From: Massilia sp. HP4
Lineage (GTDB): Bacteria; Pseudomonadota; Gammaproteobacteria; Burkholderiales; Burkholderiaceae_D
Direction: 5' to 3'
Assembly: GCF_005222695.1 (NCBI RefSeq)
Contig: NZ_STGG01000048.1
Coordinates: 124,001-188,000 of the forward strand
Length of the DNA stretch: 64,000 nucleotides
Position numbers and translations under genes: made by a program. Of this stretch, positions 1 to 8,109 are shown in pieces. How positions within the stretch are numbered: the first letter of the stretch is position 1; the number at the start of each line of letters is the position of its first letter. The notes beneath the pieces were generated by a model, which saw nothing but the letters and a program-made list of their open reading frames with translations, searched no databases and had not been told where the DNA came from.

Positions 1-973
1 TGTAGGCCAGCGGCTGGCCCTTCATCAGGGTCAAGAGGCCCGTCAGGTGGCCATACACACGGCCGGTCTTGCCGCGCGCCAGTTCCGGCACGTCCGGGTT
101 CTTCTTTTGCGGCATGATCGACGAGCCGGTGCAGAAGCGGTCGGCGATGTCGATGAAGCCGATGCGTGGGCTGATCCACATCACCAGCTCTTCCGAGAAG
201 CGCGAGACGTGCATCATCAGGATCGACGCCGCCGCGGTGAATTCAATGGCGAAGTCGCGGTCGGACACGGCGTCCAGCGAGTTGTGGCAAACGTCGTCGA
301 AGCCCAGGGTCCTGGCCACGCGCAGGCGGTCTACGGGGAAGGTGGTGCCGGCCAGGGCGGCCGCGCCCAGCGGCAGGCGGTTGACGCGGCGGCGCGCATC
401 CTGCATGCGCTCGGCGTCGCGGCCGAACATTTCGACATACGCCAGCATATGGTGGCCGAAGGTGATCGGCTGCGCCACCTGCAGGTGGGTAAAGCCCGGC
501 ATGATGGTGTCGGCATGGCGCTCGGCCAGGTCGGTCAGGGCGCCGCGCAGGCCGGCCAGCAGGGCCAGGATGTCGTCGATCGCGGCCCGCACGTACAGGC
601 GGATGTCGGTGGCGACCTGGTCGTTGCGCGAGCGGCCGGTGTGCAGGCGCTTGCCGGCGTCGCCGACCAGCTCGGTCAGGCGCTTTTCGATGTTCAGGTG
701 CACGTCTTCCAGGTCGAGCAGCCATTCGAAGCTGCCGGCCTCGATCTCGGACCGGATTTGCGTCATGCCGCGCTCGATCTCGGCACGATCGTGCTCGCTG
801 ATGATGCCCTGGGCCGCCAGCATCTCGGCGTGCGCCAGCGAGCCCTGGATGTCATATTGGGCCAGGCGCTTGTCGAAGAACACGGAAGCGGTGTAGCGCT
901 TGACGAGATCGGACACGGGTTCGGAGAAGCGGGCCGACCAGGCTTCGGCTTTTTTGGAGAATTGTTCGGTCAT
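1..973 (-). CDS. argH: Argininosuccinate lyase, 3' end beyond the window
   Basis: Cleaves argininosuccinate to arginine and fumarate, the last step of arginine synthesis, in the cytoplasm. The reading frame opens with MTEQFSKKAEAWSARFSEPV at 973 and is still open at base 1, so about 324 of the usual 460 or so residues are visible. The fumarase/aspartase superfamily signature GSSIMPQKKNPD lies at about residues 281-293, and TGRSRNDQVATD, an argininosuccinate lyase motif, lies earlier. The gene diverges from the GNAT gene at 1145. Nothing looks abnormal. Confidence 0.96.
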   Translation of the reverse strand, partial: MTEQFSKKAEAWSARFSEPVSDLVKRYTASVFFDKRLAQYDIQGSLAHAEMLAAQGIISEHDRAEIERGMTQIRSEIEAGSFEWLLDLEDVHLNIEKRLTELVGDAGKRLHTGRSRNDQVATDIRLYVRAAIDDILALLAGLRGALTDLAERHADTIMPGFTHLQVAQPITFGHHMLAYVEMFGRDAERMQDARRRVNRLPLGAAALAGTTFPVDRLRVARTLGFDDVCHNSLDAVSDRDFAIEFTAAASILMMHVSRFSEELVMWISPRIGFIDIADRFCTGSSIMPQKKNPDVPELARGKTGRVYGHLTGLLTLMKGQPLAY

Positions 974-1144
974 GGTGGAATTCCGGTTGGGGATCCGACG
1001 ATTATAAACTGCGTCGCCGCTATGCCATCTCGCGGGCAGATTACTCAGGGAAACCAAGCGAAAAAAAGCTGCGTAAAGGCCCAATCGAAGCCATATGACG
1101 GTCAAACGGCGCTAGAATGGTTTTTTTGCCAGCATTGCAAGCCC

Positions 1145-1582
1145 ATGATTACGAACGATTCCAGCTTCCAGGTCAGTACCGACCAGTCCGGGCTCGACAT
1201 CCCGATGATCTACCGCTTCCTCAGCGAGCAATCGACGTGGGCGGTGGGCATTTCCCGTCCGATCGTCGAGCGCGCCATCGAGAATTCGCTGTGCTTCGGC
1301 GGCTACCTCGACGGCCGCCAGATCGCGTTCGCGCGCGTGATCACCGATTACGCCACCTTCGCCAACCTGGTGGATGTCTTCGTCCTGCCCGAATACCGGG
1401 GAAATGGCTATGGCAAGCAATTGGTCGGCGCGGTGCTGCGCCACCCCAGCCTGCAAAAACTGCGCCGCTTCACGCTGGCCACCAAGGACTCGCACGGCTT
1501 GTACGAACGCTTCGGTTTTACCGCCCCGTTGTATCCAGAGACATTGATGGAGCGTTACTTTCCCAACATCTATTTATCCTGA
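1145..1582 (+). CDS. GNAT family N-acetyltransferase
   Basis: A 145-residue single-domain GCN5-related acetyltransferase, predicted to move an acetyl group from acetyl-CoA to an unknown amine. The acetyl-CoA-binding motif A is visible as LPEYRGNGYG (residues 81-90), followed by a C-terminal YERFGF motif typical of the fold. The frame stays open far upstream, but that part runs antisense to argH; the ATG at 1145 gives a domain of normal size and leaves an intergenic gap for divergent promoters. The substrate cannot be read from sequence. The following cyanophycinase-like gene starts 67 bp downstream. Confidence 0.85.
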   Translation: MITNDSSFQVSTDQSGLDIPMIYRFLSEQSTWAVGISRPIVERAIENSLCFGGYLDGRQIAFARVITDYATFANLVDVFVLPEYRGNGYGKQLVGAVLRHPSLQKLRRFTLATKDSHGLYERFGFTAPLYPETLMERYFPNIYLS

Positions 1583-1649
1583 GCGCACTCAACATGGCGA
1601 CGTGAATCTGGAATCAGGCTTACGCTGATGACTCATCAGGGGAAGTCCT

Positions 1650-2870
1650 ATGTTCCGATTCGTCGTCCATGCCCTGGTCGCGTTGGCGTTGCTGGCCAGT
1701 AGTGCCAGCCATGCCGCCGACAAGGAAGCCGTACCACCGAAAGGCTCGCTCGTCATCATCGGTGGCGCCCTGCGCGCCGACAACGATGCCGTGTGGGAGC
1801 GCATCGTCCAGCTCGCAGGCGGAAAAGGCGCACGCATCGCCGTGTTCGCCTCTGCTTCGGCCAGCCCCGAGCGTGCCGGCAGCTATCTCGTAGAACGCCT
1901 GAACCGCCATGGCGCCGATGCCTTCTTCGTCCCGGTTGCCCAGCACCTGCAGGGCGCCGACGTGCGCGCCGCGGCCGACGATCCCAAGCTGGCCGAAGCG
2001 GTGCGCACCGCCGGCGGCGCCTATTTCTCGGGCGGCGACCAGGGCCGCATCACCGGCGTCCTGCGCCGGCCCGACGGCAGCAATACGCAAGTGCTCGACG
2101 CCCTGTGGGACATGTACCGGCGCGGCGGCGTGATCGCCGGCTCGAGCGCCGGCGCCGCCATCATGAGCAGCACCATGTTCGGCCATCCGCGTTCGATCCT
2201 GTCGACCCTGCAGCATGGCGTCGACGACGGCCGCCAGATCACGCGCGGCCTGGGTTTCATCGGCGACGACGTCTTCATCGACCAGCACCTGCTGGTGCGC
2301 GGGCGCTTCGCGCGCATGCTGCCGGCCATGCTGGCCAAGGGCTACAAGATCGGCCTGGGGATCGACGAGAACACGGCGATGGTGGTGGGGCCGAAGCGCG
2401 ACGTCGAGGTGATCGGCTACCGCGGCGCGCTGCTGGTCGACCTGAGCGAAGCCGCCACCCGCGACGGCAGCTTCAACCTGGCCAACGGACGCCTGAGTTA
2501 CCTCGACAACGGCGACCGCTTCAACCTGGTCACCAAGGCCTTCACCCCGGCGCCCGAGAAGGCGCACGGCAAGGTCGACGCCAAGAAGCCGTACTGGCGC
2601 GGACCGCTGTTCTCGGCCGACATCCTTGGCAACGGTACGGTGGTCGACCTGATGGCCAAGCTGATCGACAGCGACCAGGCCGATGCGATCGGGCTGTCGC
2701 TGGACAGTCCCAATGCCGAGCGGCCCGACCTGGGCTTCGAGTTCAAGCTCAGTCGGGTCGGCGAGAGCGTGGGCTACCAGTCGGCGTTCAGCGAAGCGTA
2801 TTCGGTGTATAACGTGCGGCTCGACATCCGGCCGATCGTGGTGCAAAGACCGCTGTATCAGTATCGATGA
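1650..2870 (+). CDS. Cyanophycinase-like exported serine peptidase (S51)
   Basis: A 406-residue protein with an N-terminal signal peptide (about residues 1-22, ending SHA/AD). Cyanophycinases degrade cyanophycin (multi-L-arginyl-poly-L-aspartate) to beta-Asp-Arg dipeptides. The nucleophile elbow is GSSAGAA at residues 164-170, matching the G-x-S-A-G motif of the S51 family, with Ser166 the likely nucleophile. FSGGDQ (about 127-132) and GLGIDENTA (about 235-243) are other family motifs. It is longer than intracellular CphB (about 270 residues) because of about 130 extra C-terminal residues, as in secreted CphE-type enzymes. The stop codon falls inside a short tandem repeat. Exact substrate is inferred. 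Confidence 0.85.
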   Translation: MFRFVVHALVALALLASSASHAADKEAVPPKGSLVIIGGALRADNDAVWERIVQLAGGKGARIAVFASASASPERAGSYLVERLNRHGADAFFVPVAQHLQGADVRAAADDPKLAEAVRTAGGAYFSGGDQGRITGVLRRPDGSNTQVLDALWDMYRRGGVIAGSSAGAAIMSSTMFGHPRSILSTLQHGVDDGRQITRGLGFIGDDVFIDQHLLVRGRFARMLPAMLAKGYKIGLGIDENTAMVVGPKRDVEVIGYRGALLVDLSEAATRDGSFNLANGRLSYLDNGDRFNLVTKAFTPAPEKAHGKVDAKKPYWRGPLFSADILGNGTVVDLMAKLIDSDQADAIGLSLDSPNAERPDLGFEFKLSRVGESVGYQSAFSEAYSVYNVRLDIRPIVVQRPLYQYR

Positions 2871-2900
2871 GTCAGTACCGATGAGTCAGTACCGATGAGC
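2859..2900 (+). repeat. Three tandem 14-bp repeats across a stop codon
   Basis: Three consecutive copies of CAGTAYCGATGAGY (2859-2872, 2873-2886, 2887-2900). The second and third copies differ from each other only in the last base. The cyanophycinase-like gene ends (TGA 2868-2870) within the first copy. The array looks like a slippage duplication of the gene's 3' end; I see no protein-coding role for copies two and three. Confidence 0.8.
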
Positions 2901-2937
2901 TTAGAATAGCGCGATCTCTTATTGCCGAGGAATCGCG

Positions 2938-4359
2938 ATGCGCCGTCTCCTGATCCAGTCTCTTACCGCGCTGCTGCTGGCCATGACGTTCATGCCTGCG
3001 GTACAGGCCGCCCAACCGGCCACGGTCCGTCTCGACTACACCCATAGCGGCAACGCGCTGCAGGATGCGTATGCGATCGAGCGCGTGGTGATCGAGCCGC
3101 TGCCCTGGCCGGGCAGCATGGCGCGCAACCTCGACGAGACCAATCGCGGCCAGAACCGGGTCGAGGTGGTCGACGCCAAAACTGGCGACCTGCTGTACTC
3201 GCGCGGCTTCTCGACCGTGTTCGGCGAATGGCGCACCACCGAGGAAGCGAACCGGATCAGCCGCTCGTTCCAGGAATCGGTGCGCTTTCCGCAGTTCGGG
3301 CAGCCGGTGCGGGTGCGCATCCTCAAGCGCGACGAGCGCAACCAGTTCTCGGTGGCCTGGAGCATCGAGGTCGATCCGAATGCGCAAGACGTCGTCAGGC
3401 GCCAGCCGCCGGCATTGGCGAAACCGATCGCGATCCACACGAGCGGGCCGTCGCCCGACAAGGTCGACCTGCTGATCCTTGGTGACGGCTATACGCAGAT
3501 GGACATCAAGAAGTTCGAGCAGGACGCACGCCGCCTGACCAAGCACCTGTTCTCGGTGTCGCCATTTCGCGAACGTGCCAAGGATTTCAATGTGTGGGCG
3601 ATGGCGGTGCCGACCGAGAAATCCGGCATCAGCCGTCCGTCGACCGGCGTGCACAACCCATCGGCGCTGGGCACGCGCTACGACATCTTCGGCAGCGAAC
3701 GCTATGTGCTCACGCTCGACAACCGCGCGCTGCGCGACATCGCCCAGCATGCGCCGTATGAATTCATCGAGATCCTGGTGAACAACGAGACCTATGGCGG
3801 GGGCGGCATCTTCGGCCAGTTCAGCACCGCGGCAGCCAGCAACGACTGGGCCGACTACCTGTTCGTGCACGAATTCGGCCACCACTTCGCGGGCCTGGCC
3901 GACGAGTACTACACCTCGCCGGTGGCTTACCAGCCGGCCAGCGGCCGCATGGAGCCGTGGGAGCCGAACGTCACCGCGCTACGCGACCCCGCCAAGCTCA
4001 AATGGAAGCGTCATGTGAAGGACGGCACGCCGTTGCCGACGCCATGGCCCAAGACCGAGTACGAAGACGAGTCGCGCGCCTACCAGAAGAAACGCGCCGC
4101 GCTGCGCGCCGAAAACCGTCCTGAATCCGAAATGAGCGCCCTGTTCCATGAAGACCTGAAGCGCACCAACGCACTGTTTGCGGGGCAGCCGCACCGGCAC
4201 ACGATCGGCGCCTTCGAAGGCGCAAACTACGAGGCCAGCGGCTACTACCGGCCGGCAATGCAATGCCTGATGTTCGACCGCAGCGAGGCGTTCTGCCCGG
4301 TGTGCCAGGACGGCATCGGCGACATCATCGACCTGTATGCGGGGACTGCTCATCAGTAA
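2938..4359 (+). CDS. Exported M64 family zinc metallopeptidase
   Basis: A 473-residue protein with a signal peptide (about residues 1-24, ending VQA/AQ). The zinc-binding helix HEFGHHFAGLADEYY begins at residue 311; the two His and the downstream Asp are the likely metal ligands, as in the M64 (IgA peptidase) family. An N-terminal domain of about 150 residues precedes the peptidase domain, matching the usual M64_N plus M64 layout. DLLILGDGYT (about residues 177-186) is a recognisable start of the catalytic domain. It follows the cyanophycinase-like gene by 67 bp on the same strand. Its natural substrate is unknown; it probably acts in the periplasm or outside the cell. Confidence 0.87.
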   Translation: MRRLLIQSLTALLLAMTFMPAVQAAQPATVRLDYTHSGNALQDAYAIERVVIEPLPWPGSMARNLDETNRGQNRVEVVDAKTGDLLYSRGFSTVFGEWRTTEEANRISRSFQESVRFPQFGQPVRVRILKRDERNQFSVAWSIEVDPNAQDVVRRQPPALAKPIAIHTSGPSPDKVDLLILGDGYTQMDIKKFEQDARRLTKHLFSVSPFRERAKDFNVWAMAVPTEKSGISRPSTGVHNPSALGTRYDIFGSERYVLTLDNRALRDIAQHAPYEFIEILVNNETYGGGGIFGQFSTAAASNDWADYLFVHEFGHHFAGLADEYYTSPVAYQPASGRMEPWEPNVTALRDPAKLKWKRHVKDGTPLPTPWPKTEYEDESRAYQKKRAALRAENRPESEMSALFHEDLKRTNALFAGQPHRHTIGAFEGANYEASGYYRPAMQCLMFDRSEAFCPVCQDGIGDIIDLYAGTAHQ

Positions 4360-4502
4360 TCTTTGCTTACAACTCTGACAATTTGACTGTGGGCTGCCTA
4401 ACAGACCCGGCGATGCGATGGGCTTATTCTGGAATCACTGAAGAACAACAACGACTGCACAGGCAACCCCGCGCTGTGCAGACCACCAGAAAGGAACACA
4501 TC

Positions 4503-4997
4503 ATGAACAAACTGATCGCTACCCTCATCGCCGGCCTGATGGCTACCGCTGCCCACGCACAGACCACCGCACCGGCAACCACCGCCGCCGATAATCGCCT
4601 GGTCAAGGCAGAAGCCAATGCCGAGACAGACGTGATCAACGCAGAGCGGAAAGAAATCAAGACCGCCGTCAAGGCCGACGAAAAAGTGAACAAGACCATG
4701 GCCAAGGCCGCCGAGACCAAGTCGAAGGCCCACGCCAACCTGGTCGAGTCGCACACCGACGCGGCGGCGAAAGTGGCCAAGGCCGATCCGGAAGACCGCG
4801 CCAAGGAAATGGCCAAGGCCGAAGGGAAAGTGGCTGACGCCAATCTGAAAGCCGAGAAGAAAATGATCAAGGCCGACGAGAAAGTGCTGAAGGCACAAGT
4901 TGATGCGGCAGCCGACAAGGCGACCGCTGCGGCCAAGACCGAGCAGGTGCGTGCTGAAGCGCAAGCTGACGTGCACAAGGCTGCTGCCCGTAACTAA
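4503..4997 (+). CDS. Exported Ala/Lys-rich helical protein, unknown function
   Basis: A 164-residue protein starting MNKLIATLIAGLMATAAHA, a clear signal peptide. The mature part is almost entirely Ala, Lys, Glu and Asp with a repeating KAEAKV-like pattern, predicting long amphipathic helices or a coiled coil. A GAAAGGAACA ribosome-binding region lies just before the ATG. No catalytic motif is visible. It could be a periplasmic spacer or stress-type protein, but this is a guess from composition. A strong intrinsic terminator follows. Note the contrast with the cytoplasmic histone-like proteins elsewhere in this window, which lack signal peptides. Confidence 0.75.
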   Translation: MNKLIATLIAGLMATAAHAQTTAPATTAADNRLVKAEANAETDVINAERKEIKTAVKADEKVNKTMAKAAETKSKAHANLVESHTDAAAKVAKADPEDRAKEMAKAEGKVADANLKAEKKMIKADEKVLKAQVDAAADKATAAAKTEQVRAEAQADVHKAAARN

Positions 4998-5030
4998 GCG
5001 GTACCCTGACACGCGCCTTCGGGCGCATCA

Positions 5031-5067
5031 AGCCCCAAAGCCGGATGACGGTTTTGGGGCTTTTTTA
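5031..5067 (+). terminator. Intrinsic terminator after the Ala/Lys-rich gene
   Basis: The arms AGCCCCAAA and TTTGGGGCT flank a GC-containing loop and are followed by a run of six T. This separates the secreted-protein genes from the type VI cassette. Confidence 0.85.
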
Positions 5068-5163
5068 ATGGGGCAGTGTTTTGTTGGAAGGCATGCGGCA
5101 GCGCAAATCATCGGTGCCGGAGTGGGTATCCAATCGGGTGTCCGATGCCTCGGGGGAACTGCC

Positions 5164-8109
5164 ATGCTTGCAAAGGCCACATCGTTATTCCAGCACTTTA
5201 CGCAATCGCGCCGGCTGCTGCGGTTGCACACGCCCCTGGGGCCAGACGTGTTGCTGGCCGAATGCGTGCGTGGCGACGAGGCACTCGGCGAAAACTATGC
5301 ATTCACCATCAGCGCCTTGTCCGAGGACTCCAACGTTTCTCTGCGGCGATTGCTTGGCCAGCCGGCACTGCTCGAGCTGGAGACAACGAGCAGCGGGCCG
5401 AGGCATTTTCATGGTCATCTGACGTCGGTCGACATCAATGGCGCGAATGGCGGCATGGCGCGCTATACCCTGGTGCTGCAGCCATGGTGCGCTTTCCTGG
5501 AGCTCGGGCGGGACAGCCGGATATTCCAGGACAAGAACGTGTTCGACATCCTCGATGCCGTGTTTCGTGCCTGGCTAGGCCGCGGAACGCTCGCGCCCGC
5601 GTGGCGCTTCGATATCGCGGACAGGAGCATCTATCCCGTTCGCAGCCTGAGCACGCAATACCAGGAGAGCGACTGGGCGTTTGCGCAGCGCCTGATGAGC
5701 GAGGAAGGGCTGTTCTATTATTTCGAGCACCAGGGCGACGCGGCCAGCCGCGGCCTGGGCAGCCATCAACTGGTGATCGCGGACCATAACGGCGCGTTCA
5801 AGACGAATTCCCAGGCCGAAATCCGGTTCACCCGGCCGGGCGCTGCCATGCGCGAGGACAGCATGGATCGCTGGCGCCATGAGGCGCGCCTGCTCGCCAC
5901 CGGCGTCGCCATGCAGAGCTGGGATTATCGTTCCGGCGGCAAGCGTCTGGTCTCGTCGGAAGGGACGCAAGCAGGCCCGGTCAGCATGGTCAGCAGCGAT
6001 GCACCCGGGCAGTATGCCTATCCGGGCCGCGACCGCGGACAGCGCATCGCCGATAACCAGATGGAGGCGCTGGAAACCCGCAGCGAATGCTTCATCGGCG
6101 CCGGGACCGTGCGCACGATGGCGCCGGGAATGGTGTTTACCTTGAACGGTCACGCCGGCCACGACAACGAAACGGGGCGCAACGCGTGCCGCTTCATCGT
6201 GACGCGGGTGCGTCATCTGATGCATAACAACCTGACGGCGCAGATGCAGGCCGGGGTCAATCAGGCGGTCGGCAATTCCCGGCTGGCCGACACCATCGCC
6301 GCCGAGCAGAAAGACAGCCTGCACGCGGTCGGACAGCATATCGGCGAGCGCCCGGTCTACCGGAATCGCATCGATGCGATCCGGGTGCAGGTGGCCTATC
6401 GGACCAGCCGCAGCGACGGGCAGGGGCTGTTGCTGCATCCCCGTCCCACGATCCAGGGGCAGCAGACCGCCATCGTGGTCGGGCCACGCGGCAGCGTCGT
6501 TCATACGGATCGGGATCATCGGGTCAGGATCCAGTTTCATTGGCAGCGCGGCAAGGCCGGTCAGCCGAGCCACAGCCGGCTCGCGCATCCAGTTGTCGAT
6601 GGCCACGTCGGCGCGCCGGGAGACGATACGGCTGGCACCTGGGTCCGCGTCCTTGCCGGGCTGGCGACGGTGGCTGGGCCCAATTGGGGCGGTCATGCCG
6701 TGCCACGCGTGGGGCAGGAGGTGCTGGTCGATTTCCTGGATGGCGATATCGACCGGCCGGTCATCGTGGGCGCGCTGTACAACGGGCGCGGGACCGTGGA
6801 CGCCCAGCATAACCAGGCCATGGTCGGGCCGGGCGCCTCGACGGGGAATGCGCCGGCCTGGTTCGCTGGCGAGGAGGGCACGCATGCTCATCCTGCCGTG
6901 TTGTCCGGTTTTAAAGGCCAGGCGATGGGGGCGAGCCAGGAAGGACAGGCAGCCTACAGCCAACTGGTGTTCGACGACAGTGCCGCGCAAGCGAGACTGA
7001 GCTTGCAGCGGCATGCGGCGGGCCATCGCGACAGCGATGAACTCAGCCTGGGGCATCTGCGGCACCAGACCGATAACCAGCGATTGCAGGCTGTGGGGCT
7101 AGGGTGCGAACTGAAGACCGGGCATGCGGCGGCATTGCGTGCCGGAGCCGGGATGTTGTTGTCGACGGAGGGCGCGCGAACGGCACAGATGGATTCCGCT
7201 GCGGCGTTGGCGCAGGTGAGAGAAAGCGAGAGCCTGCAGCGGGCGTTGGCGTCGACTGCTCAGCAGCATCTCGCGGTGCTCAAAGGGGCAGGTGCGGAAG
7301 CCCAGGCTGGGGAGGGGGACTTGCCGGCGATCGCGCAGCTTGCGCATACGGTTGAAGTTCTCAGCGGCTTGGCCGGTGATGAGTCGGGGCGTGGACAGGC
7401 CACGGCTTATCAGGAGCCGCATCTGCAGCTATCGAGTCCAAAAGGAATCGTCGCTGCGACACCCGCGAATGCGGTGTTTTGTGCAGGGCTTACGTCGAAC
7501 GTCAGTGCCGGGCAGGACATCAATTTTGCTGCGCAGGGCGCGTGGCATCACATCACGGCCAGCGGCATCAGCCTGTTCACGTACGGGAAGGCGAGCAATG
7601 GCAGCAAGCCCAATCAGGAGACCGGGATCAAGCTGCATGCTGCGAGCGGCAAGGTGAGTAGCCGGAGTCTGTCGGATGTGACGCGGATTACGGCTGACAA
7701 GGCGATTACCGTTGCTAGCGTTACGAAAACGGTGTCGGCGTCGGCGAAGGCGCACTTGTTGATGACGGCGCAGGGGGCAATGGTCAAGCTGGAAGGGGGT
7801 GACATCATGCTGCATGCGCCTGGCAAGGTGGAGTTCAAGGCTGGCAAGAAAGAGCTGGGCGGCCCGGTCAGCGTTCCAAGCAAGGAGATTGCTAACAAGA
7901 TTAGCGAGTTGAATATCAAGCGCGATCTCGCCATCGAGTATGTGGATGCCGATGGCAATGCGCTTACAGATGAACCAATCACCCTTCACTTTAATGATCA
8001 ACCGGTCAAGGCTGTCAGTCTGGATGGTAGTGGCAGAGCAGTCATCAACAATGCGCCGCTGGGCCCCTTCCGTGCTGACCAACCACGGCGCAAAGGGGAC
8101 ACCCGATGA
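5164..8109 (+). CDS. vgrG: Type VI secretion spike protein VgrG with C-terminal extension
   Basis: A 981-residue VgrG that would form the trimeric spike tip of a type VI secretion system. The N-terminal part (about 1-330) has the gp27-like fold region with RLHTPLGPDVLLAE, and YQESDWAFAQRLMSEEGLFYYF near residue 180 is a VgrG hallmark. A gp5-like OB-fold region (about 440-550) contains VRIQFHW and WVRVLAGLATVAGPNWG. A DUF2345-type beta-helical region spans roughly 720-900. The last 65 or so residues form an extra domain that looks transthyretin-like and may carry the effector. The ATG at 5164 has a GGGGGAA ribosome-binding site. It overlaps the next gene by ATGA. No other T6SS structural genes are present, so this is an orphan vgrG island. 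Confidence 0.95.
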   Translation: MLAKATSLFQHFTQSRRLLRLHTPLGPDVLLAECVRGDEALGENYAFTISALSEDSNVSLRRLLGQPALLELETTSSGPRHFHGHLTSVDINGANGGMARYTLVLQPWCAFLELGRDSRIFQDKNVFDILDAVFRAWLGRGTLAPAWRFDIADRSIYPVRSLSTQYQESDWAFAQRLMSEEGLFYYFEHQGDAASRGLGSHQLVIADHNGAFKTNSQAEIRFTRPGAAMREDSMDRWRHEARLLATGVAMQSWDYRSGGKRLVSSEGTQAGPVSMVSSDAPGQYAYPGRDRGQRIADNQMEALETRSECFIGAGTVRTMAPGMVFTLNGHAGHDNETGRNACRFIVTRVRHLMHNNLTAQMQAGVNQAVGNSRLADTIAAEQKDSLHAVGQHIGERPVYRNRIDAIRVQVAYRTSRSDGQGLLLHPRPTIQGQQTAIVVGPRGSVVHTDRDHRVRIQFHWQRGKAGQPSHSRLAHPVVDGHVGAPGDDTAGTWVRVLAGLATVAGPNWGGHAVPRVGQEVLVDFLDGDIDRPVIVGALYNGRGTVDAQHNQAMVGPGASTGNAPAWFAGEEGTHAHPAVLSGFKGQAMGASQEGQAAYSQLVFDDSAAQARLSLQRHAAGHRDSDELSLGHLRHQTDNQRLQAVGLGCELKTGHAAALRAGAGMLLSTEGARTAQMDSAAALAQVRESESLQRALASTAQQHLAVLKGAGAEAQAGEGDLPAIAQLAHTVEVLSGLAGDESGRGQATAYQEPHLQLSSPKGIVAATPANAVFCAGLTSNVSAGQDINFAAQGAWHHITASGISLFTYGKASNGSKPNQETGIKLHAASGKVSSRSLSDVTRITADKAITVASVTKTVSASAKAHLLMTAQGAMVKLEGGDIMLHAPGKVEFKAGKKELGGPVSVPSKEIANKISELNIKRDLAIEYVDADGNALTDEPITLHFNDQPVKAVSLDGSGRAVINNAPLGPFRADQPRRKGDTR

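Noticed and set aside
4900..5163. Upstream extension of vgrG by 88 codons
   Set aside because: It would run through the end of the Ala/Lys-rich gene and its terminator. The ATG at 5164 has a good ribosome-binding site and the conserved part of VgrG begins about ten residues later.
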